Source: Microscillaceae bacterium (GTDB lineage: Bacteria; Bacteroidota; Bacteroidia; Cytophagales; Microscillaceae). From it: a stretch of DNA of 56,320 bases. A program made the position numbers and the translations under genes. Positions 35,282-44,820 of the stretch are shown here, piece after piece. How positions within the stretch are numbered: position 1 is the stretch's first letter; every line of letters begins with the position of its first letter. Location: contig JAABSX010000025.1 in the NCBI GenBank assembly GCA_011390205.1, positions 1 to 56,320 on the forward strand, in the 5' to 3' direction. A model generated the notes under the pieces. It was given only the letters and a program-made list of their open reading frames with translations. It searched no databases and was not told the DNA's origin.

Positions 35282-38170
35282 TTATTTAGTTTTGCTATTG
35301 ATTACTTGCACATAGCCTTTTAGCTCCTGCACGGCTTTGATTGGGTCTATGCTAAAGAAACGAACCTTTGCAACGTAATAATAAACCCCTGCTGCCACAG
35401 CCTTACCGTTTTTATCTGTGCCATCCCATTCGATGTTGGTATTGTCATTGCGCTCAAATACCAGCCCACCCCAACGGTTGTATATCTGAACCTCTACTGA
35501 CTGTGCATACAATGGTGCAGGGCAAGGTCTAAATGTATCATTGGAGTTGTCTTGATTGGGAGTAATGGCATTTGGTAATTCATAATACAAGCAATTGTCA
35601 ATACAAACTTCGTTGCTCGGTACGCTTTCATTGCCACTTTGATCTACTGCCACGACTACATAACAGCCTGCTCTAGACCGCAAACCAGGAAGCACTTCAA
35701 GTAAATCTTGATGCACAAAAAAAGTATCAGCATTCATATATATAGGGTTGGCAAAGTCATAGTTTTCTTGCCCTATTCCCTTGTAATACAGTTTATAAAA
35801 ATCAATCTTTTCACAATCATCTTCTTGTGGTTGTGGCTGCCAGAAAAGTGTATTCTCTAAGCTACTCCCATCAAAATTAAGTGCATCACTACACGTTTTA
35901 CCTTCTAAAAAACTACAATCATTTGGCACAATAGACAAGACAGGTGGCAAAGGCGGGTTTTCATCCAGAGGTGAAGCCGCATCTTCTTGTGAGTCATTTA
36001 ACAGTGGAGAGACTGTAATCACCGTAGGATTAAAATAAGAGCCTTTTGTGGTTACATAATAGACGTAAGTACTGTCAGGATTCAAGCATTCATCATTGAA
36101 TGAGCCTACATCTACATAACGAGATTCACCTACATTGACCTCTGCAATCAAAGTAAAATTAGTAACATTGGAGGTACGTCTATACACCGAATGAGGGCCT
36201 ACGTTCTGGGCTATGTCTGTGCGGTTAGACCAAGGCACATTGTAATTCCACTCCAAGACAATGCTTGCCTCTGCTCCAGTAGCGGTCAATCTCACACTTG
36301 AGGCAGCGTCTGAGCTATCACTCGGCACGCCTGTATTGTCTCCAAAAAACTCTATAAAATAGCGATACGCATTGGTCTCAGTATCTAGCCCTGTATCTGT
36401 AAATGAAATGGGGGCATTGGGGTCAGCTACGGGGTCTAGTATCGGGGCGGCATTGATTTTTGTAAATGCAGTCCCTTCAAGCCCTGTTGCTCGGTGTATG
36501 TTGTAGCTATACGGGCCAGGGAATTGGGCAAGGTTAAGCTCAGGAGGAAAAATCCAGCGGACTTCAATCTCTCCATTCGTTGTAGAAGTAGTATTGACAC
36601 TTACGTTTGTGATTACAGGAGCTTCTACGGCAAGGCGTACACAAGCTTCGGCGGAGGCTTGACTCACACCTCCTTTGCTTCCAGGGAAATTTACAGTTAC
36701 CACATAGCTGTAGTTTACCCCCAGTGCCAGCACATCCTCATCCAAAAAAGAAGTTACCAAGAGAGGCACACGCCCTATTTCTTCGTAGCCTAGCGTAGCA
36801 GGGTCTTGCCTGCAATCTATGTTTGCGAGGCATCCTTCACGCCTCCATATCACAAACTCCATTCCTGCTACCTGAGCATCCGTAAGGCTAGGGCATTGGT
36901 TTCGATAATCTTCCCAGGCGATTCTGAACGCTCTCCCGACCTGCTCAAGGGGCTGCACGAGCACAGGTGGAGGGCCTTTGACTTGGATAACCATAGCCTT
37001 AATATCTACCAAAGCCGTATTATTGGGCTCTATCGGGTCATCTTCTGCCTTAAAGACCACAATGTAGGGCTCTTCTCTGACGTGCTCACAGCCCACTACC
37101 CAGCGGAAAGTACCCGAAGCAGGAGAAACCTGTGGAGATGGATTGTAAGTAAATGTAGCAATGCTGTTAAATATATCTGTACGATACACCCCTTGCAAGG
37201 GGTCTGAGCTGATAATCAAATTCTGCTTAGGGTCATCTATGTCTGTGGCAGTGATGGCTTCTTCTATGATGTTACTGTTGTCTGTGGGGTCTTCATTGGC
37301 GATGACACACACATCAGGAACGGTCAAATTAGGGCGTGTATTGGGGCAGTCATTCACGATAATTTGCATGTCTCTTTTCACAAATCCAATTCTGATTCCG
37401 TTTCGCCATTCTTCTATAATAAATGCCACATTGTACTCACCAGCAGCACCTGGTGAATCCCAAGTTAGCAGACCTGTGATGGGGTCAATAGAAAAAAGTC
37501 CAGGACTGACTCCTGCTTCAGTAGCCCCATTAAAGCCTGGGTTATTAGGGTCTCTATATCCATTGACAGGCACGTTGTTGTCTTGTGTGGGGATGTCTAA
37601 CTTAAAGGAAAGGCTATCACCATCTATATCAAAAGCGCCAGGATTGTGTGTAAAGCGATTGCCAACACAGGCAAGATCAATAGGAGGAATAGACAAATTG
37701 GGAGTATTGTTCAGCCCTATGACGGGGTCAATGATGACGAGTGTCTCCAGTGAGAATGGCGTAAGTATTGATTCAGACATATTTAAGACGTTGGGGTTTC
37801 GGTTTTCTTCCTTAAAAAAAACTCTAAAAGCCCCAGGAGAAGGATAAGTATGCCTGATGGTATAAGTAGCTACAGAAGTATTGTTGCCGATGTTAATCTT
37901 GCCAGGGGCATCACGCAGGGCTACGCCTGTGGTACCATCTCCAAAGTTCAGGGTAAGCTGTGGGCTATCTGCCCCAGAGCTATTGTCTGTATAAATCGTT
38001 ATCACAAACTCATACTCTAAAGTGCCGATTCTTCGGGCAGTGATTTCGCCTGCACGGAGGTGTGTAGCTTGTAGGTCAGTAGCAAACAAAAGCATCATTG
38101 AAAGAAGACCTAACAATGTATAAAACAACTTAGGAGCTATTGAGAAAATGGATAAATGCCGATGCACCAT
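35282..38170 (-). CDS. CHU_C (T9SS type B) multidomain surface protein
   Basis: 962 residues, starting with a signal peptide (about 12-35, ending DLQATHL). PKD-like and fibronectin type III-like beta modules follow, for example ADSPQLTLNFGDGTT and GEIEVRWIFPPELNLAQFPG. The last 95 residues are the gliding-motility-associated CHU_C domain, a type B sorting signal: ELPNAITPNQDNSNDTFRPC, VQIYNRWGGLVFERND, WDGTDKNGKAVAAGVYYYVA. This class needs the type IX secretion system and is typical of Cytophagales and Flavobacteria that glide. Cysteine pairs (for example CIDNCLYY) suggest disulfides. Ligand and role are unknown; adhesion is a reasonable guess. Confidence 0.9.
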   Translation of the reverse strand: MVHRHLSIFSIAPKLFYTLLGLLSMMLLFATDLQATHLRAGEITARRIGTLEYEFVITIYTDNSSGADSPQLTLNFGDGTTGVALRDAPGKINIGNNTSVATYTIRHTYPSPGAFRVFFKEENRNPNVLNMSESILTPFSLETLVIIDPVIGLNNTPNLSIPPIDLACVGNRFTHNPGAFDIDGDSLSFKLDIPTQDNNVPVNGYRDPNNPGFNGATEAGVSPGLFSIDPITGLLTWDSPGAAGEYNVAFIIEEWRNGIRIGFVKRDMQIIVNDCPNTRPNLTVPDVCVIANEDPTDNSNIIEEAITATDIDDPKQNLIISSDPLQGVYRTDIFNSIATFTYNPSPQVSPASGTFRWVVGCEHVREEPYIVVFKAEDDPIEPNNTALVDIKAMVIQVKGPPPVLVQPLEQVGRAFRIAWEDYRNQCPSLTDAQVAGMEFVIWRREGCLANIDCRQDPATLGYEEIGRVPLLVTSFLDEDVLALGVNYSYVVTVNFPGSKGGVSQASAEACVRLAVEAPVITNVSVNTTSTTNGEIEVRWIFPPELNLAQFPGPYSYNIHRATGLEGTAFTKINAAPILDPVADPNAPISFTDTGLDTETNAYRYFIEFFGDNTGVPSDSSDAASSVRLTATGAEASIVLEWNYNVPWSNRTDIAQNVGPHSVYRRTSNVTNFTLIAEVNVGESRYVDVGSFNDECLNPDSTYVYYVTTKGSYFNPTVITVSPLLNDSQEDAASPLDENPPLPPVLSIVPNDCSFLEGKTCSDALNFDGSSLENTLFWQPQPQEDDCEKIDFYKLYYKGIGQENYDFANPIYMNADTFFVHQDLLEVLPGLRSRAGCYVVVAVDQSGNESVPSNEVCIDNCLYYELPNAITPNQDNSNDTFRPCPAPLYAQSVEVQIYNRWGGLVFERNDNTNIEWDGTDKNGKAVAAGVYYYVAKVRFFSIDPIKAVQELKGYVQVINSKTK

Positions 38171-38394
38171 TTTGTATATTATTTTCAGGTTTATGAATAT
38201 TTTTCAGAAAAAAAGCCTTGAAGACTTAAAGTTACCTAATTTCTGTCTTTACTTGTTTGTAAATATATACAAAACTAGTTTTTTTTGAAACTCAAGTCTC
38301 AAAAAAGATTGCTTTGGCATTCATTTTTCAGTACTTGGTGTTTTGCAGTGGAGTATGTCAGAAAACTTTCTACTCTTTTTTTAACAGAAATATA

Positions 38395-38402
38395 TACTTT
38401 TG
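38395..38402 (+). promoter_or_regulatory. Putative -7 element just before the double Ddl
   Basis: TACTTTTG matches TAnnTTTG. It ends only 7 bases before the ATG at 38410, so if real, the mRNA would be leaderless or nearly so. Confidence 0.3.
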
Positions 38403-38409
38403 TAGTATT

Positions 38410-41136
38410 ATGAGAATTGGAATTTTCTTTGGAGGTTCTTCACGGGAGCGTGAAGTGTCTTTTGCGGGTGGACGCACAGTATTTGACAATCTGAATAAAG
38501 GTCTTTTTGAAGCTGTACCTATCTTTGTGGACAGCCATGGGCGTTTTATTCTGTTAGATTGGCAGTATCTATACAAAGGCACTATCCGTGATTTTTATCC
38601 GCCCATTGATGCGGCAAAATGGAAAGGCAAGGCCTCTTCATTTCAAGTATATGTAGAATCTTTAGGTGAAGCATCAGAGGAGACACATCAAGCACTTGCT
38701 GCCAAAGTGGGCAAACCCATAGAAGCACAGCATTTCAAAAAATATTTTGATTTTGCTTTTTTAGCTTTGCATGGGCAGCAAGGAGAGGATGGTTCTTTGC
38801 AAGGCTTGCTTGAGTGGTATGGCATCCCTTATTCTGGCTCAGGGATTTTTCCCTCGGCAGTGGGCATCAACAAAATCGTACAGAGTGATATTTTGCGTGC
38901 TGCTGGTTTTGCACGCCCTCGCCAAGTGATACTCAGCCAAGAAATGTGGCAAAAATCAAATAAAGAGGCGCTTTTGGAATCACTCTCTAATAAACTAGGG
39001 CTGCCGCTGGTCATTAAATCTCCCAATCAAGGCTCATCCATTGGTGTTTCTATCTTGCGTCAGAAAGACTCAAAAACATTTGAGAAACTCGGAAATAAAA
39101 GTTTTTTTATTCAAGAAATCTCCGCTACTGAATGGCTTTCTTATAGTGCTTCCCAAAAACAAGAATGGCTTGTCCGTTTTACAGATATTAGAGAAGGGCT
39201 CGGGTTTCCTGTAGAAGTAGAAAATACAGAGACCGATGCTCAGTTTACGATTTATCACCCAGAAGAATTGCTGGAATTATTTGACCGTTATTTCAAGCCT
39301 CACTCTCCAGCATTGCTTCTCAAAGCCCAAAGTACAGAGAGTAGTATTTTGATAGAGTCTTACCTTGAAGGAAAGGAGTTCTCTTGTATTGTCATTCGTG
39401 ATGAATCAGGCAAAGCTTTTGCCTTGCCTCCCACTGAGATTATTAAATACAATGAATTATTTGATTATCGCTCCAAATACCTGCCAGGCACAAGCCGCAA
39501 AATCACACCTATAGATATAGGCATTCATGCCTTGCAGCAGATTAGAGAAGATTGTGTGCGTCTGTTTGAAGTCATTAGGGGCAATGTCTATGCACGCATA
39601 GATGGATTTATCACACACAATGGCAAAGTTTTTTTAAATGACCCCAACACTACTTCGGGGATGATGCCCTCCTCTTTTTTCTTTCATCAAGCCGCTGAAA
39701 TAGGGCTAGATGCCTCTTCTTTTTTGAGCTACATTATCCTTACTTCTCTGAAAGAACGCATAGAAAGCGGAAAAAATCAAGCATTTACACGCTCGCTGCT
39801 CAGCAAACTAGATCAAAACATGACAGCACTCAAGCTGCAAGCTGCCAAAAAAATAGACGTAGCAGTCATCATGGGAGGCTTCTCTAGCGAAAGACACATC
39901 TCTATGGAAAGCGGAAGAAATATTTATGAAAAATTAGCTTCCTCTGCCAAGTACCGACCTATCCCTGTTTTTTTGACAGGAGACGAGCAACAGCATGAGT
40001 TATATCTACTGCCTATCCATTTTATGCTCAAAGACAATGCTGATGACATCAGAGAAAAAATATACCATACACTCCGAAACAGCCAAAAACCTGACAATGA
40101 GGCACTGCTCATCAAAATCAGAGAGGATGCAAGAAATATCACAGAAAAATATACCACAGACGGAATCACGCAGCCTACCCCCATAAGCTATCAAGGGCTT
40201 GCAGAGCTGGTAGAGGTTGTTTTTATTGCACTGCACGGCCGCCCTGGTGAAGATGGTGCCATTCAGCAAGAATTAGAAAAAGTAAAACTCCCTTACAATG
40301 GCTCAGGAGTGGCAAGCTCACAAACTACCATCAATAAATTTATCACCAATGAACTCTTGGCAACGCACGGTATCCAAGTGGCTGCACACAGGCTTATCAA
40401 AAAAAATGAATGGCAACAAGACGAAAATGCCCTCCTAGACCAGATAGAGCAAGACTTTAAATACCCACTCATAGGCAAGCCCTCTGACGACGGATGCAGC
40501 TCGGCAGTCAAAAAAATCAAGAACCGTGGAGCCCTGAGGGCATTCATGAGGATGATGTTCCGCCCTTCTCTCCAATTTTTGGCAGAAGAAAGCCACATAC
40601 TAGACCTCAAAGCACAAGAGGAGTTTCCACAAAAAGATTTCTTTTTGATAGAAGAACTTATAGAGAAAAAAGAGGCAATGTATTTCTTAGAAATCACAGG
40701 AGGACTGCTGACACACTACGTAGACGGGGAAATTCAATATGAAATCTTTGAACCCTCAGAAACACTTGCTCTCGGAGAAGTACTTTCATTAGAAGAAAAA
40801 TTTTTGGCAGGTGAAGGACAAAATATCACGCCTGCACGCTACGCCGCAGAGCCCGAACTGAATGGACTTGTTTCTCGAAAAGTAAAGGAAGAACTTGCCA
40901 AAGTAGCCAAAATCCTGCACATAGAGGGCTATGCAAGGATTGATGCCTTCGTGAGGGTATCACGTCAAAAAGAAATAGAAGTCATCATCATAGAAGTAAA
41001 CTCCCTGCCTGGAATGACTCCTGCCACTTGTATTTTTCATCAATGTGCCCTCAACGGATACAAACCTTATCATTTTATAGATTCAATCCTTAACTTTGCA
41101 CAAGAAAAATTTAAAAAATATCAAAATATCTCCTAA
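38410..41136 (+). CDS. ddl: Double-length D-alanine-D-alanine ligase (two fused Ddl domains)
   Basis: 908 residues, more than twice the usual Ddl (about 300). I chose the ATG at 38410 (MRIGIFFGGSSREREVSFAG). The first half runs to about residue 475. The second begins near KIDVAVIMGGFSSERHIS and ends at the stop. Both have the Ddl N-motif (GGxSxERxxS) and the ATP-grasp lysine (PLVIKS and PLIGKP). Ddl makes the D-Ala-D-Ala end of peptidoglycan stem peptides in the cytoplasm. Domain 1 keeps K356-Y357 (DYRSKYLPG), but its metal site reads NDPNTTSGM with Asp411 where Glu is usual. Domain 2 keeps IEVNSLPGM but has Phe798 (EEKFLAG) in place of the catalytic-triad Tyr. A PASTA protein follows at 11 bp. 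Confidence 0.9.
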   Translation: MRIGIFFGGSSREREVSFAGGRTVFDNLNKGLFEAVPIFVDSHGRFILLDWQYLYKGTIRDFYPPIDAAKWKGKASSFQVYVESLGEASEETHQALAAKVGKPIEAQHFKKYFDFAFLALHGQQGEDGSLQGLLEWYGIPYSGSGIFPSAVGINKIVQSDILRAAGFARPRQVILSQEMWQKSNKEALLESLSNKLGLPLVIKSPNQGSSIGVSILRQKDSKTFEKLGNKSFFIQEISATEWLSYSASQKQEWLVRFTDIREGLGFPVEVENTETDAQFTIYHPEELLELFDRYFKPHSPALLLKAQSTESSILIESYLEGKEFSCIVIRDESGKAFALPPTEIIKYNELFDYRSKYLPGTSRKITPIDIGIHALQQIREDCVRLFEVIRGNVYARIDGFITHNGKVFLNDPNTTSGMMPSSFFFHQAAEIGLDASSFLSYIILTSLKERIESGKNQAFTRSLLSKLDQNMTALKLQAAKKIDVAVIMGGFSSERHISMESGRNIYEKLASSAKYRPIPVFLTGDEQQHELYLLPIHFMLKDNADDIREKIYHTLRNSQKPDNEALLIKIREDARNITEKYTTDGITQPTPISYQGLAELVEVVFIALHGRPGEDGAIQQELEKVKLPYNGSGVASSQTTINKFITNELLATHGIQVAAHRLIKKNEWQQDENALLDQIEQDFKYPLIGKPSDDGCSSAVKKIKNRGALRAFMRMMFRPSLQFLAEESHILDLKAQEEFPQKDFFLIEELIEKKEAMYFLEITGGLLTHYVDGEIQYEIFEPSETLALGEVLSLEEKFLAGEGQNITPARYAAEPELNGLVSRKVKEELAKVAKILHIEGYARIDAFVRVSRQKEIEVIIIEVNSLPGMTPATCIFHQCALNGYKPYHFIDSILNFAQEKFKKYQNIS

Positions 41137-41147
41137 GAAGAAAAGCC

Positions 41148-42185
41148 ATGAATAGACTCTTGCTTCTGATTAAAACAAACTCAATCTATGACCTACTCAT
41201 TCATATGGGGATAGTCATTGCCCTCGGACTCATTGCTTTTATGGTGTTCTTTAATTCTTTCTTGCCTGCCATCACCTACCACCGTGAGACGGTAAGAATG
41301 CCAGATGTAACAGGTCTGAGCATCTCCGAGCTAGAGAGATTCTTGAAAGAAAGAGACCTATCCTATGAAATCAAAGACTCAAGCTACTCCCCCAACCATC
41401 AACCCAATGTGGTGCTTAGCCAGTCTCCTACGCCTGGAGTCAAAGTAAAAAGATACCGCAAAATCTTTGTTACCATTAACCCCAAAACCCCGCCGATGGT
41501 CGCTATGCCTCGGCTCATAGACAAGCCATTTAGCGAAGCCCGCCGAACACTGCTCAACGAAGGGCTAGAGCTAGGCAAAATAGAATACAAGGCACACATC
41601 GCCGAAAATGTAGTCTTAGAACAAACTGTACTGAATAAAACTTATACCGTAGATGATACTGCCTCCTTCAGAAGAGGCATCCTTATCCCCAAAGGCACTA
41701 AAATAAATCTCATCGTGGGAGATGGACTAGGAGAGCGAGAGTTTCCGATGCCTGACCTCGTGATGATGCCCCTAGACGAGGCCGAGTTTGTCATCAAAGG
41801 GCACGAACTTGTGAGGGGAAATATCCGATATGACTACACAAGCAACCGTGAGATAGGCACAGTACTCAGCCAAAACCCCTCCACACACATTGGTAAAGTA
41901 AAAGAAGGGGTGAAGTCTGGCAGTAACCAAGATGCCCGCAAGAAAAGACTGGTCAGAGCTGGAGAACTCGTGGATCTTGTCGTGGCAGGAAACCCTGCCG
42001 CCAAACCTGGTGATGATGAAGAAATCTCAGATGAGGAGCGCCGCCGCCGTGATTCTCTCAATCAAAACTTAAATATTAGAAGCAAGGAGGATTTTGAACG
42101 AATCCGCAAAAAAAGACTGGGTATTGAGGAAAAAGCTCCCTCCCCCTCTGATCAAAAAAAACCTGCCAATAAAGACGAAAACTGA
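41148..42185 (+). CDS. PASTA-domain membrane protein
   Basis: 345 residues with a short cytosolic start, one transmembrane helix (about 18-43, IVIALGLIAFMVFFNSFLPA), and then three PASTA repeats. Signals are RMPDVTGLSISELERFLKER, VAMPRLIDKPFSEARRTLLN and FPMPDLVMMPLDEAEFVIKG. PASTA domains bind peptidoglycan fragments or stem peptides. A basic, Ser/Glu/Arg-rich tail (about 290-345) ends the protein. Bacteroidota PASTA proteins lack a kinase domain and act as wall sensors or scaffolds of unknown output. It begins 11 bp after the double Ddl and is probably cotranscribed, which links it to cell-wall synthesis. Confidence 0.85.
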   Translation: MNRLLLLIKTNSIYDLLIHMGIVIALGLIAFMVFFNSFLPAITYHRETVRMPDVTGLSISELERFLKERDLSYEIKDSSYSPNHQPNVVLSQSPTPGVKVKRYRKIFVTINPKTPPMVAMPRLIDKPFSEARRTLLNEGLELGKIEYKAHIAENVVLEQTVLNKTYTVDDTASFRRGILIPKGTKINLIVGDGLGEREFPMPDLVMMPLDEAEFVIKGHELVRGNIRYDYTSNREIGTVLSQNPSTHIGKVKEGVKSGSNQDARKKRLVRAGELVDLVVAGNPAAKPGDDEEISDEERRRRDSLNQNLNIRSKEDFERIRKKRLGIEEKAPSPSDQKKPANKDEN

Positions 42186-42201
42186 TAATCACCAAGACGG
42201 A

Positions 42202-42238
42202 CTGTCTGAGTAGCCAATCAAAAGCCTCAGACAGGCTG
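42202..42238 (+). terminator. Hairpin after the PASTA gene
   Basis: CTGTCTGAG (42202-42210) pairs with CTCAGACAG (42226-42234), a 9-bp perfect stem followed by GCTGTTTT. The T tract is short. Confidence 0.55.
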
Positions 42239-42359
42239 TTTTCAATTATTAAATTCTTTTCTTGAAGGCAGCATAGATTTTTTGGAAAGCTTTGCCGTTT
42301 AAAAATTAGCACTTCAAAGCTCCAACATCTATCCTTAAACCCTAAAATTAATACAGCGC

Positions 42360-44261
42360 ATGCTTATTCGCTTTTGCATATTATTCTCTCTCAGCATACT
42401 CTCTGGCTTATCTCTCAAAGCACAGCTCAAAATATATCCCAATCACACAGTTTATCGCTCAAATACACCAGAAAATACCTCAAAAAACACCCTTTATGCT
42501 CGAGGTGAACCACTCAGTTTGCCTTTTTTTGATGATTTCTCTACCTATCGGGGCAGCCCAGATACACTTCTGTGGCTCAAAGAAGGAGGCACATTCATCA
42601 ACAATGAATTTGGGCTTGCTCCCATCAGCCTCGGTTTTGCTACTTTTGATGGGCTAGATGCCCAAGGAAATCCTTATGACTTCTCTGGAGTGGTCAATAC
42701 TGCAGTAGGGCTTACAGACACGCTTGTGTCTTGCCCCATTGATTTATCCGCCCTCAGCCCCGCAGATTCTGTATATCTCAGTTTTTACTGGCAAGAAGAG
42801 GGCTTTGGTGAAACGCCTAACATTGAGGACTCTCTACGCCTACAGTTCAAAAATGCCCTCGGTGAATGGCGTACCGTCTGGAAAAAAACAGGAGGAAGTG
42901 CCACTGCCCCCTTTGAGCAAGTGCTGATAGGGCTAACATCTTCAAATTATTTCTTTGAAGAGTTTCAGTTTAGGTTTCAGAGCTTCGGCAGGCAATCAGG
43001 TGCTTATGATACTTGGCACTTAGATTATGTCTATATGAACAATAACCGCAGCTACAATGATTTTTATACTGATGAAATAGCTTGCTCACAAACCCCTAAT
43101 TTTATCCTCAACAGCTACAGTGCTATGCCTGTCAATCAGTTTTTTGCGAACCCAAGCAAAGAAATAGCCTCCCAACTCAAAACAAGCATCAATAACCTCA
43201 GCCTTCCCTCAGAAATAGATGCGCCAAGTTACCGCTGCGTATTGACAGATCTCCGAACCAACACAGAAATAGCCGAAATCGCCAATACAGCCGCATTTGT
43301 GATACAAGGGGATGCCCGAGATTTTGAAATCACGGCAGATATCCCTGCAAATGTGCTCAGCCCTAACACCGAAGCCCTAGAGATAGAAGCCAGGTTTATA
43401 GTTTCCACAGGTGATAATACCAGCCAAATACCACCCATAGACCTCCGCCGAAATGATACCATCACAAGCATTACAGTCCTTGATAATTACTATGCCTATG
43501 ATGATGGCTCGGCCGAGTATGGTGCAGGCATCAATCAGCGTTTTGGGCAAGTAGCAGTCAGATTTGAACTCAATGAGCCCGACCTGCTCACCGACATACA
43601 GATTCATATCACGCAGCTAGAAAGAAACCTTGTGGGGCAAACCTTCAACTTGGTGGTCTGGAAAAGCATCGGCACACCCCGTGATTCGGTGCTATACAAG
43701 GTCAATGTGCCTATACGGTATGCCCAAGAACGCAATGGTTTCTTGAGTATCCACGAAATCTTACAAGAAATCAGCCCATTGAGTGGTTTCGAACCCGTAG
43801 AAATTGAAGGAGAATTTTATATCGGATGGGAACAAACCACAGACCAACGCATGACTGTGGGCTATGACCGAAACAATGATGCTACTTCGGAGATTTTTTT
43901 TAATGCAGGCAATCAATGGAGCAGCTTCGAGGCAGAAGAAGAAGAGCGAGGCAGCTTGCTGCTCAGGCCTGTGTTTGGAGAGCCAAACATCATCACGGCA
44001 CAAGAGCCACAAAAACCTGATTTTGAGGTAGTTATATTCCCTAACCCTGCCCGAGACAGGCTGCACGTCAAGGGAGACTTGCCTCTGAAAATAGAAATCT
44101 TAGATGGGCAAGGCATTATCCAAAAATCTGTGTCATTTCAAAATAGAAACACAGCATCAGCAGAGATTTCTCTACAGAATCTCCCCACAGGACTTTATTT
44201 CCTCAGGGCTTTTTATACCTCAGGCAAGTACCTCACACGCAAAATCATCATAGAAAAATAA
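42360..44261 (+). CDS. T9SS-secreted protein with type A sorting domain
   Basis: 633 residues with a signal peptide (about 1-21, ending GLSLKAQ). The body is beta-rich, with a lectin- or jelly-roll-like start (GEPLSLPFFDDFSTYRGSPD and SVYLSFYWQEEGFGETPN). The C-terminal 80 residues are a type A sorting domain: VVIFPNPARDRLHVKGDLPL, then NLPTGLYFLRAFYTSGKYL. It would be exported by the type IX system. No catalytic motif is seen. The N-terminal FDDFSTYRGSPD pattern recurs in Bacteroidota surface proteins of unknown function. It is read in the same direction as the PASTA gene, 174 bp after it. Confidence 0.85.
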   Translation: MLIRFCILFSLSILSGLSLKAQLKIYPNHTVYRSNTPENTSKNTLYARGEPLSLPFFDDFSTYRGSPDTLLWLKEGGTFINNEFGLAPISLGFATFDGLDAQGNPYDFSGVVNTAVGLTDTLVSCPIDLSALSPADSVYLSFYWQEEGFGETPNIEDSLRLQFKNALGEWRTVWKKTGGSATAPFEQVLIGLTSSNYFFEEFQFRFQSFGRQSGAYDTWHLDYVYMNNNRSYNDFYTDEIACSQTPNFILNSYSAMPVNQFFANPSKEIASQLKTSINNLSLPSEIDAPSYRCVLTDLRTNTEIAEIANTAAFVIQGDARDFEITADIPANVLSPNTEALEIEARFIVSTGDNTSQIPPIDLRRNDTITSITVLDNYYAYDDGSAEYGAGINQRFGQVAVRFELNEPDLLTDIQIHITQLERNLVGQTFNLVVWKSIGTPRDSVLYKVNVPIRYAQERNGFLSIHEILQEISPLSGFEPVEIEGEFYIGWEQTTDQRMTVGYDRNNDATSEIFFNAGNQWSSFEAEEEERGSLLLRPVFGEPNIITAQEPQKPDFEVVIFPNPARDRLHVKGDLPLKIEILDGQGIIQKSVSFQNRNTASAEISLQNLPTGLYFLRAFYTSGKYLTRKIIIEK

Positions 44262-44487
44262 GCCAACCGAATTTGGGCTTGTGTCTTTGTATATTTCAGA
44301 CTTTAAAAGAAAGAATACGTAGTTTGATGAAGATACCCACCCGCTGCCAAAGTTTTCTTCTTATCAGTCATCCACACACCAAACACAAATAAAACGGCTT
44401 TTTTTCTAACAAAATGGCTTGTTTTAGGTAATAAAGGTATCCATATAAATTTACACTATTTTTAACAGTCCTCAAATTATTTTCAAA

Positions 44488-44736
44488 ATGATGTTCCTTT
44501 ATTTTCTTACAACTACATTTGGCTTTACAATTTTTACTTGGTTTATATTAGAGATGATTCGGCAGGTAGATAATCCACCTAGCGAAGATGATGAAGGTGG
44601 TCTGGGCATAGCCAATGATTTCCCGATTATAGACCTACCCCCTGGAGGCAGTATAGATGACCTCCTCGTGGACCGATGGCATGGCGCTGAGGTCAAGCTC
44701 CATCAATTTAACTGCCTTGAGAAAGAGATACAGTAA
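44488..44736 (+). CDS. Small single-pass membrane protein
   Basis: 82 residues. The first helix (about 2-24, MFLYFLTTTFGFTIFTWFIL) would cross the membrane. An acidic, proline-rich tail (VDNPPSEDDEGGLG, then FPIIDLPPGGSIDD) follows. Tail motifs of this kind occur in small Bacteroidota proteins of unknown role. A start at 44488 (MMFLYF) or 44491 is equally possible. It lies 227 bp after the T9SS gene and 85 bp before the helicase start. The call as a real gene rests on frame length and composition. Confidence 0.5.
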   Translation: MMFLYFLTTTFGFTIFTWFILEMIRQVDNPPSEDDEGGLGIANDFPIIDLPPGGSIDDLLVDRWHGAEVKLHQFNCLEKEIQ

Positions 44737-44820
44737 TTTTTTTGGAGACATTCTTTACTTTGTGTGATTTTTGGTAAATTGCCCATTCAATCAAACAAGG
44801 CAAAACTCCAAAAAACAGAA

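Noticed and set aside
37161..37847. A 228-residue frame opposite the CHU_C gene
   Set aside because: Antisense shadow of a recognised gene with a signal peptide and sorting tail; the translation is Ser/Leu-rich and has no start context.
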